From: Cladocopium goreaui
Lineage: Eukaryota; Sar; Dinophyceae; Suessiales; Symbiodiniaceae
Assembly: GCA_947184155.2 (NCBI GenBank)
Contig: CAMXCT020001857.1
Coordinates: 186,001-250,000, forward strand
Direction of reading: 5' to 3'
Length of the DNA: 64,000 nt
In this document: piece after piece, positions 33,265 through 42,200 of the stretch
How the letters are laid out: each line of letters begins with the position of its first letter
Numbering within the stretch: position 1 is the first letter of the stretch
Notes under the pieces: generated by a model
Told to the model about the DNA's origin: nothing
The model's input: the letters and a program-made list of their open reading frames with translations, nothing else
Databases searched by the model: none
Translations under genes and position numbers: made by a program

Positions 33265-33458
33265 TAAGTATACATATATGGTCGTATGTTAGGTATATAT
33301 ATATATGGTAGATATATGATATATCTATAGGTTCTATAGATCACGATATAAACCCTAAACCCTAAGCCAACCCGAAAAAACGTTTGGAACCATGTGCAGA
33401 TTCCCCCGAAGGTGACCAGAAAAAAATCACCAACCATCCCGTCGCATCCTGCGACCCC

Positions 33459-33575
33459 CTGATATGATCATTTAACGGAGCGAACTGGAAAATCACCATT
33501 TTGGATAGGTAAATCATCATGTTTATCCTCTATAAATGGACCATTTTCCATAGCTATGTTAAATAGCCAGAGGGT
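33459..33575. mobile_element. M1 MITE, decayed left end
   Basis: The right end TTAAATAGCCAGAGGGTA is good. The left end is only TGATATGATCATTTAACGG. The core contains AAAATCACCATTTTGGATAGG. Confidence 0.6.
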
Positions 33576-33836
33576 ATATTAATATGATATGCCTATATTA
33601 AAAACATAAACGGTTTGTTTCCTGGTTAAATCATATTGATTCATGTTAACCGTTAAATCACCATGGACCTGATAAAATTGTCTGCATCTTGGGAGAATAT
33701 TCGGAAACATATCTCCATTGTTCTTGAGTTTATACTCCAATTTTTTGCTGGCTAAAACCACAACAATGAAATGGGGAACAACAATGGTGGCTCACCTTCT
33801 CATTATCTGGGAAGAACATGAATGAGCATGAACTGT

Positions 33837-33945
33837 GATGACCTCACATCGTGACGTCACTGGAATGATGGTTAGGATTCGGGCAATCATCCGCAAATGG
33901 CGGTATGGTAACATATGGTAACAACATTTTTTTCTCTTCAGTGAA
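33837..33945. mobile_element. M5 repeat, partial
   Basis: Contains GATGACCTCACATCGTGAC, TGGAATGATGGTTAGG and AATCATCCGCAAATGGCG. The terminal repeats are lost. Confidence 0.55.
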
Positions 33946-34019
33946 TTCTTTTGATTCAGCAAGTTATATCGTCATCTTGGACTAGATTTGTGCTGTCGAA
34001 TAGCGCTTGTTCTAGGATG

Positions 34020-35110
34020 TTTACATCTTGAAAAAATGGAGAAACAATGCAAAACAATGGAATTGGAAAATGCAAATCTGAAAGAGGCACACATGACAAT
34101 TGCAGAAAAAACGGGAAAGCAAAATGCAAGTTGAAAAGAGGCAAACATTGAAAATGGAGGAAAAATGGAAAGAACAAATGCAACTTGGAAAGGGCACATT
34201 TTACAAATGAAGAACATATGGCAGGAACCAATGCAAATTGGAAGCAGGCGACATGATATGTGCAGAATGTAGACAGATGAAATGCAACCAGGGAAAAGGG
34301 AAAATGCCAAATGCAGCACACATGGAAACAACAAGTTAACCTGGACAAGGTAGTAAAACCTGCGCAGAAGACAAAGGAAACATTCAACTTGAAAAGGGAG
34401 GTCCGAGAAGAACCCGTGAAGCCAAAGAAGAACGCGCAATTTTGAGGCTCACGCCTGCCAAGTGGACAGGTGGCCAGGTCCCCGATCAATAATTAGGGAC
34501 CTCCAAAACTGGATATTTTTTTGAAAGAAATCGCAAAAAACGGAGGTAAAAAGCAAAAATAAAGAAAAAACAAAAACAACAAAAAAACAAAAAAAAACAA
34601 AACACATGCAAAGAAAAAGCAAAACAATTGGGCCAGGGTCATCCCCTGGGAAATGGGCCACCACTTTCCCGAAAAGCTGCGTCTGGGACTTGGGCTGGGG
34701 GGCCGTGCCAACCACCAGCCCTTTCCTGAAAATCTATGTGCCCATTCAAGTGTTGATGCAGGGACAGAAACCCAAACCGAACTGAAACTCATTCTTGCAC
34801 ATATTGCATATGAGGCAAACCGGAATGCATGAAAGCCAGGCAACCAAGACTGCATATCCCGCACGCCTAAATGTGAATCAAGCGGGTGTCCAAAAGCACT
34901 TTCGGCATTTGCATTTTTGAACTTACAGCATCTTTTTATTTTTGATTTCTATTTGTTTTGCATTGCGTTTTTGCATTTGCATTTTTTGTGCATTTGTGAT
35001 TTCCTTTTTTTTGCATGTTCTTTCTGCAGTTGTTTGTTGTTTGCATTTTTAAGATCCGTTTTTTTTGCTTACATGCTGCATTTTTTGAAGATTCCAATTT
35101 TCTAAGATAA
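34020..35110. repeat. Purine-rich and pyrimidine-rich arms around a 0.4-kb middle
   Basis: 34020-34450 is A/G-rich, with imperfect 50-60 bp units around AAATGCAARTTGAAAAGAGG. 34900-35100 is T-rich with TTTTTGCATTTGCATTTT words that complement those of the first arm. The middle (34490-34890) holds an A-rich run and a more mixed part. Two long minus-strand frames (177 and 155 codons) come from the purine arm and overlap each other, so they are not taken as genes. Confidence 0.5.
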
Positions 35111-35984
35111 GCCCACAAGGCGCCGACACAAGACTAGATATATGGATATTTCAATAAACAACTCACTAATTTCTCGATATCACGGTTCAGTATTCCAATT
35201 AGTGTATACCGACTATGTTCCTACCAGTATATATCCTATTGTTGCTTAAGATTCCCCATTAAGTATGTGACATGAAGATCACATCAAGATATGATGAATA
35301 CCTGATGGCAAGGTAGGGCGTGGCGCTGGGCCATTCAGATCTTCAAGGCTGGCAAAAAGTGGGGATTGACCAGGGTTTTGATGAGGTTGAAGATGTGTTT
35401 GATGGAAACTTAATCATCAAGTGGATGTTGATTAGGTTGATGGTTAGATTTAAGTATGTTGAAGATGTGTTTCATGGATTTTCTTGAAAATCAAAGCAGT
35501 CAACTTAATCTATACCATCAATGTTCTGATTTTCTAACCGGCAATTTTTATAGGTTTAAAACGGCTGTTATTGGATTAGCCACCAATGGGGTGGGATGTT
35601 TGCAAATATGGGGATCGTCACCAACCCATTTTAGCGGCTAGTGTACATGGTTGCCTCTCGTTTCACCAAAGGGTTTTTTGGTACCTCGGGGTTGATTGAA
35701 ACCACCAAGCAGTGTAGTTTGCGAAACATCATAGGGATATGTTTGTGATATAAGCATCTAACCAACTTTTTGATGGTTCTATTGTCTCCTGTTCCCTTCT
35801 GTTTGTCGGTGAATGTTGGTGGTATGGAACCATCTGATGATATGCCCATGAAAAACCATCCAATCTATATACTTAGATGCTGCATTCTACACCGGGTTCT
35901 GAGAGAATATATGTACTGTTAAACATATAGCGCAATTACCAACAGGTACAAGCCTTGTAACAGTTACGGGAGAAAAACTCCTAC

Positions 35985-36050
35985 AACTAGTTGGTGAAAT
36001 ATATCATGAAATAAATCCATTAAAATAACTGTTTGTTGGGCCATAACTGC
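35985..36050. mobile_element. M3 MITE, right half
   Basis: Reads TAGTTGGTGAAATATATCATG, then AAATAACTGTTTGTTGGGCC and ATAACTGCAATGATGCTT. The last 18 bases, including CAATGATGCTT beyond the element, also follow the M3 copy at 37422, so the two loci share flanking DNA. Confidence 0.6.
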
Positions 36051-36069
36051 AATGATGCTTGGCCATAAA

Positions 36070-36250
36070 TGTGATGTTCAACTGGCCAGTTTTTTCACTG
36101 CCGGGTTGTTTCCGAACCCGCGGTCTGCGGTCATGGGTCACGGCTTCACAGGCTGTGCATCACCGAGAAAACGCGCTGGAGTTGACGGTGGGTGCGATCC
36201 AGATCCAGAATTCTGTTTGCGGACTTTTGGGGATACTGTGCCACTCAACA
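36070..36250 (+). other. GC-rich coding-like segment, frame uncertain
   Basis: Sharp rise in GC between AT-rich flanks. Two + frames are open: one has ENALELTVGAIQIQNSVCGL, the other has PRSAVMGHGFTGCASPRKRA. An M1 element follows at 36258. It is probably an exon or exon relic. Confidence 0.35.
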
Positions 36251-36257
36251 TGCAGAG

Positions 36258-36370
36258 TACCCTCTGGGAAACGTTTACGTAACGAACTGGGAAGATCCAC
36301 CATTTTTAATGGGTAAATCCACTATTTCCCTTGGCCATTTTCAATAGCTATGTTAGTTTACCAGAGGGTA
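36258..36370. mobile_element. M1 MITE
   Basis: Left end TACCCTCTGGGAAACG, right end TTAGTTTACCAGAGGGTA. Confidence 0.85.
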
Positions 36371-36835
36371 AACTTTCAAATTCTAGTGATTTCATGGAAC
36401 ATAGAAGCACGAATTATGATATATAATTTCTATATATATATATTATATGGATGATATCGTTGAGTTTGTCTGAACATGTAGGGGAAAAAGACGATTTCCA
36501 ACGGTCACTCATCATCTTCCCTATTAACACTGCCATTTGGGGTATACCTAATTTTCAGACACACCCGAGTCCGAGCGGTAAATGAGTAATAATAATGTGA
36601 GGTAAACTGATATGAGCAAACCATATTTAATAAACCATCCCCAAATGTAGCATTGTGGTGAATGCGTCAGCTTTTGGATCATATTGGGGTAAACCCAATC
36701 AGTGTTTGGGATGATGAAACATGATGACATGACACCCAAGTGATTGGTTTCTGGGATGGTTTTGATTGGATTTTCGTGTTTTGCAATGTGTTCATCTTGG
36801 TGACTGGCAAGTGGGCAACGGGCAATTCCGTGATT

Positions 36836-37000
36836 TACCCTCTGGTTATTTAATAACATAGCGAACATTGCATATTTATAGATTTTTATAGATAATTAAA
36901 TGATTTATTTTTGAATTTTATAGATAATTTATAGAATTGCATATCTGTGATTTATTTAAAGTATGATTTAGTTTTTTTTAAGAAATGTGATTTTCCATAG
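36836..37000. mobile_element. M1 MITE, expanded core, right tip replaced by an exon
   Basis: The left end is TACCCTCTGGTTATTTAATAAC. The core has grown by TTTATAGATAATT-type repeats. The similarity ends with GTGATTTTCCATAG, and the exon candidate at 37001 begins directly after that AG. Confidence 0.65.
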
Positions 37001-37085
37001 CGTGAAATTTCCCTCGCCAAAGGTCAGTGGCTTCAATTCCCTCATCGCCGCCAAAAACTCGAAGTTTCACGGTGCCTGGAGGAAG
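37001..37085 (+). other. Exon candidate beginning at the end of a MITE
   Basis: The frame from 37002 reads VKFPSPKVSGFNSLIAAKNS and then KFHGAWRK, ending at a GTGAGG donor (37086). The length from the first full codon is 28 codons with no stop. The acceptor AG belongs to the TTTTCCATAG of the M1 element. The product is not recognised. Confidence 0.5.
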
Positions 37086-37123
37086 GTGAGGGTCAAAACG
37101 ATCTCTCTAAGATCGGATGATTG

Positions 37124-37422
37124 CAGTTATGGCCCAACTAACAGTTACCCTCTGGTAAATTAACAGTTGGACCCTGAAAATAACCCATGTTTAGTGGAAA
37201 CTCATCTTCCAACTCCTATCTACCAGGGTCTATGTTAATTTACTGGAGGGTATCTTTTATGGGTTTATTTCATGATATATATATATATATATAACCAACT
37301 AGTTGTAGCAGTTAGTGCATTTTATAACTGTTATAAATGGAATGAACTAACTCCTATAACTAGTTGGTGAAATATACCATGAAATAAACCCATAAAAATA
37401 ACTGTTAGTTGGGCCATAACTG
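37124..37422. mobile_element. M3 MITE split by an M1 insertion
   Basis: The left end is CAGTTATGGCCCAACTAACA and the right end is the inverse TGTTAGTTGGGCCATAACTG. An M1 element occupies 37146-37252 just inside the left end. The remaining core includes an AT run and AACTGTTATAAATGGAATGAAC. Confidence 0.85.
37146..37252. mobile_element. M1 MITE nested in M3
   Basis: Left end TACCCTCTGGTAAATTAAC, right end TTAATTTACTGGAGGGTA. It lies inside the M3 copy and is therefore the younger of the two. Confidence 0.85.
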
Positions 37423-38048
37423 CAATGATGCTTCTAAAAGGACAAATCATTTTAGTGGGCCCATTGCCTCCCATTAGGGGTCAAATCCCAGAGGGTGTGG
37501 AAAACCATCCGTTTTTTGGTGGCAAGAAATGGTGCCATCGATTGAACTTGATAAAATCTCCGTGTTTGGTGAAAGCTCTCCACTTTTTGAATAGGTTACT
37601 TGGTAAAACCATGTAAAATCCTCCAGCTGGTGACCTCTTGTTTGCAGGAGATCTCAACACTTCTTCTCCGAATTGTTTCAGAGACGGTTGGAGGCTGCAG
37701 TTGTTTTTCGCTTGAGAAGTTCCCAGGGTACTTGGGGCTGCATCCCAGTTACTAGTAGCAACTGGTTAAGGGATATAGCCTACTGGAACATGCCTAAACC
37801 ATCCTAAACCACCATGGGTTTGTCAATGTCCAGCCATGTGAGATTCACCGAAATTGCCATGTGAATTTTGGACATGAGTTTTTGAGCCATATTAAAGTCT
37901 TTGTACCTTGTTTTTGGACAAGCTCACATCTGCAAGTCTTGGTTGCAGTTGTTTCATGGTCTTCATAGGGGATCTCCATTGCATTTGTCAAGATAGACAT
38001 GTTCAGAGCCACAGAAACCAATGCTGGATTCGGAGTCCAACAATTAGA

Positions 38049-38151
38049 TACCCTTTGGTGATTTAACATAGCCATGGAACATAACTCATCTCAAGATGAA
38101 TTGCCTACTAAACATGGCCATTTTCCATTGCAAACTGTTAGACTACAGAGG
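38049..38151. mobile_element. M1 MITE, right end eroded
   Basis: Left end TACCCTTTGGTGATTTAAC. On the right only GCAAACTGTTAGACTACAGAGGG is left. Confidence 0.65.
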
Positions 38152-38493
38152 GCTGAGGGCATCCCATGACTTGTTATGTTGTTTGGGGGTAAATCCCCCA
38201 TTAGCGCGCAAAACTTCCTTCAAAACATAATGGCTGAACATAACGGTGGTGCCCCCCAAATATGTGTGTTGGTTTATACACGCGTGATCTATAGAATCTA
38301 TAGATATATGATATATATATATATACACATATCTACCATAATATATATATATATATATATACACCATATGACCATATATGTATACACATATATATATATA
38401 CATACCATATGACCATACGTATACTTATATATATATATACACCATAAAACATAGAAGTCAACCTACTACAGGTAATTGAATCAACTTAGTGAC

Positions 38494-38660
38494 TGAGCTA
38501 GTCCACTGGGTCGGTCCGCTCCGCTCCACATGGAACAAGGCCACGACCGTCTCCGTGAATGCCGTGCTTGGAGTCTGTGCTTCTTGGATGCCTAGAAGAC
38601 TAAGGTTCTCGTTTCTGAATAGCCAGGGGCCGGTGGAAGATATGTGCCTCAAATCCTCAA
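38494..38660 (+). other. Coding-like segment
   Basis: One + frame runs ELVHWVGPLRSTWNKATTVS, VNAVLGVCASWMPRRLRFSF and LNSQGPVEDMCLKSS. The composition is clearly GC-richer than the flanks. No consensus donor follows (AAGTTAATC). The other strand is also open for 64 codons, so strand and reality are uncertain. Confidence 0.35.
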
Positions 38661-38938
38661 GTTAATCGGATTGAACTATAAAACATTATTATTTTATGGG
38701 ATATGAATATCCAAACATGGAGATCTTCAGGATATTTTCAAAGGATTCATAGATATTGAGGATAGAATGAGATGTCACCAACTGTCACCAAGTGACAGTT
38801 GCATTAGATTAGCCTGTAAAAAAAGGGGGATTGTCATCTTGCAATGGCCAGTACTCCCAGTCTGGGATTTTAACGGCATGGTACAGCCTGCTGAGCCCCC
38901 TGTTATGGAGCTTGAGACGATGCTTTCGATTGAATTGG

Positions 38939-39041
38939 CCGGTTGGTGGTTTGGAACATGAATTTTATGACTCATATGACTTTCCATATATTGGGAATAA
39001 CTACCCCAACTGATTTTCATATTTTTCAGAGGGGTTGAAAC
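38939..39041. mobile_element. M2 MITE, left part (split by the LTR retrotransposon)
   Basis: CCGGTTGGTGGTTTGGAAC through TTTTTCAGAGGGGTTGAAAC. The right part is 47697-47711. The M2 flanks repeat ATTGG (38934-38938 and 47712-47716). Confidence 0.9.
39037..39041. repeat. Target duplication GAAAC, left copy
   Basis: GAAAC directly before the 5-prime LTR. It recurs at 47697-47701 directly after the 3-prime LTR. Confidence 0.9.
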
Positions 39042-39225
39042 TGCTGACACGTGCTCATACCCCATGCTGTTTTCCAAACATGTTAGTTTTCATGTAGGGT
39101 TGACATCCCCTGCATGGTAGCCACTGAAACTCAGGCCCTAGACTAAGGGTAGACGAAACGACACAGGCCCAGGAAAACCCGCTAGGCCGACGCTGCTGGG
39201 GGGTTCAGGTGGCCGGTGACCACTA
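39042..39225 (+). repeat. 5-prime LTR
   Basis: TGCTGACACGTGCTCATACC to GGCCGGTGACCACTA. The ends are TG and TA instead of the usual TG and CA. At 184 bp it is short. No TATA box is visible; it contains the palindrome CACGTG (39048-39053), a typical bHLH-type site, as a possible promoter element. Confidence 0.93.
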
Positions 39226-39242
39226 GGTTACGAGCCCAAGCC
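39226..39242 (+). promoter_or_regulatory. Candidate tRNA primer-binding site
   Basis: GGTTACGAGCCCAAGCC directly follows the LTR. Its complement, GGCTTGGGCTCGTAACC, can form the 5-prime part of a tRNA anticodon arm (stem TTGGG, loop CTCGTAA). It does not start with TGG, so it would not pair with a tRNA 3-prime end. Drosophila copia is known to prime from an internal tRNA site, and this one looks similar. The ATG of the polyprotein follows at once. Confidence 0.4.
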
Positions 39243-42200
39243 ATGCTGGAGCGCAGAAGGAAGACTCTGCGAGAGAACGTGGCTGAAGAAGAGGCTGACC
39301 AGGAGGTGGAAGTGCTGAAGGGAGGGCAGATGAAGGCCCTGGAAGATAAGAGGCCAGAAGAAGATCAAATGGCGCTGAGGGGAAAGGGAACACCAAGCCA
39401 AGGAGGTGAATTCCTGAAGACGCCCTCACAGCCAACCCTGGAAGATGACATGGGGAGAACTCCACGGCAGGAGGAAACCCCCGCAAAGGAGTGGAAGACT
39501 CCGAAGACCCCGGTTGAGACACCCCGGCAAGCAGAACCCCCGACAAGCTCCACAAGAGAAAGGGAAGAGAGAGGAGGAAGAACGGCATCGGCAGCCCAGA
39601 CCCCCTTTCACAGACCCTCAGGAGCACCTGAGACCAGCCCCCAATGGCCTGGGGGACCCAAGACCAGCCCGACCACGCTCCGACCAGCCAACCAGCCAGA
39701 ACCCCAACCGCTGTTCGACGATGAGCAGTTGAGGAGATATGAAGAGTTGCGGAGACAGGCACCGATGCAGAACCCGCCCCAAGTCCAACAGAGGACACTT
39801 GAGGAGATGCGACCTGAAACTCTGAGAGAGGAGGAGTTGAAAAGGTTGAGAAAAAGAGAAGAAGAATTGGAGATGGAGAGGACCATGCTCCTGAGAGAAA
39901 GAGAAGAGTTGCAGAGACTGCTGCAACAGAAAGAAAGAGAAAAGAGCCGAGAGAGGCATGAGGAGGAGTTGCAGAGACTGCTGCAACACAAACAAAGAGA
40001 CGAGAGCCGAGAGAGGCATGAGGAGGAGTTGCAGAGACTGCTGCAACACAAAGGAAGAGATGAAGGCCGAGAGAGGCATGATGAGAGGCGCCAGAACGCC
40101 ATAGAAGATGAAGATGTCCAGTATAGGACCCCTGAAGAAGAAAGCCAGACAGCCAAGAAGCTGTTTCAAGACGAGCTTGAGGAGGCTGACAGACCCCCAA
40201 AGCCCGAGGCTGAAAGACCCCCAACGGCCAGAGAGGCCACAAGACCCCTGAAGACAGAAGCTGCAGGTTCCTCAAGGCAAGAGGAGACCCCAGGAACGTT
40301 GCAGCTGATGGCAATGATGATGCACACAATGACAGAGATGCAGAAGAAGATGCTCTCCAAGGATGGAGGAAAAGAAGGAGAGGGGGGAGAAGCAGAGTAC
40401 GTCAGAAGCCACCCCGAAGTGCCAAGACTGACGGACTGGAACCCCTCGACAGGTCCGATAGACCTGAACGATTGGTTGGCGTTGATTGAGCCAATCATGG
40501 CAGACCTCACAGCCACCTCACACGACTGGTGGGACAGGCTGCTGAAAGAAGCAAGACAGTGGTACCAAGACCACATGGCTCTGAGTCCAATGGACAGGCT
40601 GACACACGAGCCACAGCCTTCCAAAGACTTGGACCAGCCCAAGTGGATCCGCCTAGAAAGAAGGGCGTCCACATTGCTCATGATGAGCATCCCTGAAGCC
40701 CAGAAAGAGGAGCTAGTGTCGACGAAGAGGATCACAGCTCTGAAGATCATCTGCCACCTCTTCACGACCTTTCAGCCTGGAGGATTGGCTGAGAAGGAGG
40801 TCATCCTCAGGTCGTTGGAGATGCCACAGGAAGCAGCAACAGTGGCAGAAGCAGTGAGTTCACTGAGGAAGTGGATGAGATGGAGGAGACGAGCAATGGA
40901 GCTTCAGGTGAGCGAGCCTGATCCCTTCCTCTTGCTCAAAGGCTTGGGACGCATCGTCCGCCGACCTTTGGAAGCCAACAGAGAGCTGAATTTCAGGATC
41001 AGCTTGGCCAGGTCGATGCTCCAGGTCGACTCGATCCCCACGAAAGACACAGTGGGAAAGTTCTCGACCCACCTCTTGGCTGAGATGGAGCAGATAGCAC
41101 ACCTTGAAGGCAGCAAGAAGAGCACCAGCAAGGACACGCAGAAGCAAGCACAGCCAGAGGTGAAGGTCAGGAAGATTGAAGAAGGAGGAAAAGGTGAAGG
41201 TAAGTCAGGGAAAGGTGAGAGAGCCCCCTGCAAGTTCTTCATCACGACAGAAGGATGTCGCAAGGGAAAGGGTTGCAGATGGGCCCACAACCTTGACGAC
41301 CAGAAGAGATGCTGGAATTGCGGCTCGACGCAACACTACGCACCAGCGTGTGACAGACCCCGAGAACCCAACAAAGAGGGAAGTCCGGAAAAAAGCGGAA
41401 AACCCTGGGAGGGGAAAGACATGAAGCCGACGGCAAAGGTGGTGAAGAAAGAGGAAGCCACCAAGAAAGAAGAGGTAGCCAAGGAAGGCTCCAACGAAGG
41501 AGACAGCAGTGAAGCCATGAAGGGACTGCTGGAAGAGGCCAACAAGATGTTGAAGGCCTTGCAACAAGGAAAGAATGAAGAAGACGAAGGGAAGGAGGTC
41601 AGGCTGCAAAAGTTGCAGAAGCAGCTTGATGAACTCAAGACCCTGAAGGTCTTCAGGATCTCCAAGATCCACACAGAAGAAGGAGACTATGGTCTTTTAG
41701 ACTCTGGCGCGACGCACGCCTTGAGAGGAAGACAGCCAGGAGAATCACTCAAGGACTTGACAGAGGTCCGAGTGACGTTGGCCTGTGGTAGAGACGCCAC
41801 ACTGAAGATGACAAGAGGAGGAACAATGATTGGCCAACATGAGGAGACACAGCCAATCGTTCCACTTGGAAAGATGGTCAGCCAGCTCGGCTGTACGGTG
41901 GAATGGGATGAGGGAGGCCTTGTCGTGGTTCACCCAGAGAGGGGAAGACTGGCCACAACACAAAGAGGAGGATGCCCTCATATCCCAAGACCACTGGCCC
42001 TAGACATCATCCAGGAGCTTGAGGAGAAGTCTGGATGGATGAAGAAGATGAAGATCAAAGAAGAAGACGGAGAAGATGTCTTGAAGAAGATGGTGGCCGT
42101 TCATCCGGTCTTCAGAGACCTGCCAGAGGAGGTAAAGAAGGAACTGGTGGTGATGCCATCAAAGGATTTGACAGCCCTTCCAGGGATGAACCGTAGACAA

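Larger units (their letters stand above)
31539..38938. other. Long repeat-rich stretch with scattered exon candidates
   Basis: AT-rich DNA with M1, M2, M3 and M5 copies and a few exon candidates, all listed separately. Other contents: M4-type words at 31548-31607; a T-rich pyrimidine tract at 32765-32945; a two-unit telomere-like AAACCCTAAACCCTAA at 33350-33365; and AT runs near 36430, 37280 and 38310-38440. No complete gene. Confidence 0.5.

Noticed and set aside
33350..33365. Interstitial telomere repeat (AAACCCTAAACCCTAA)
   Set aside because: Only about two units, which can occur by chance in AT-rich DNA; no longer tract on either side.
33956..34489. 177- and 155-codon minus-strand frames rich in Phe, Cys and Leu
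   Set aside because: Both come from the same purine-rich degenerate repeat and overlap in different frames. There is no start context or domain.
39223..40329. 368-codon minus-strand frame opposite gag
   Set aside because: It lies opposite the intact polyprotein frame and reflects its biased codon use; the same is true of the 346-codon frame at 42476-43516 and others in the element.
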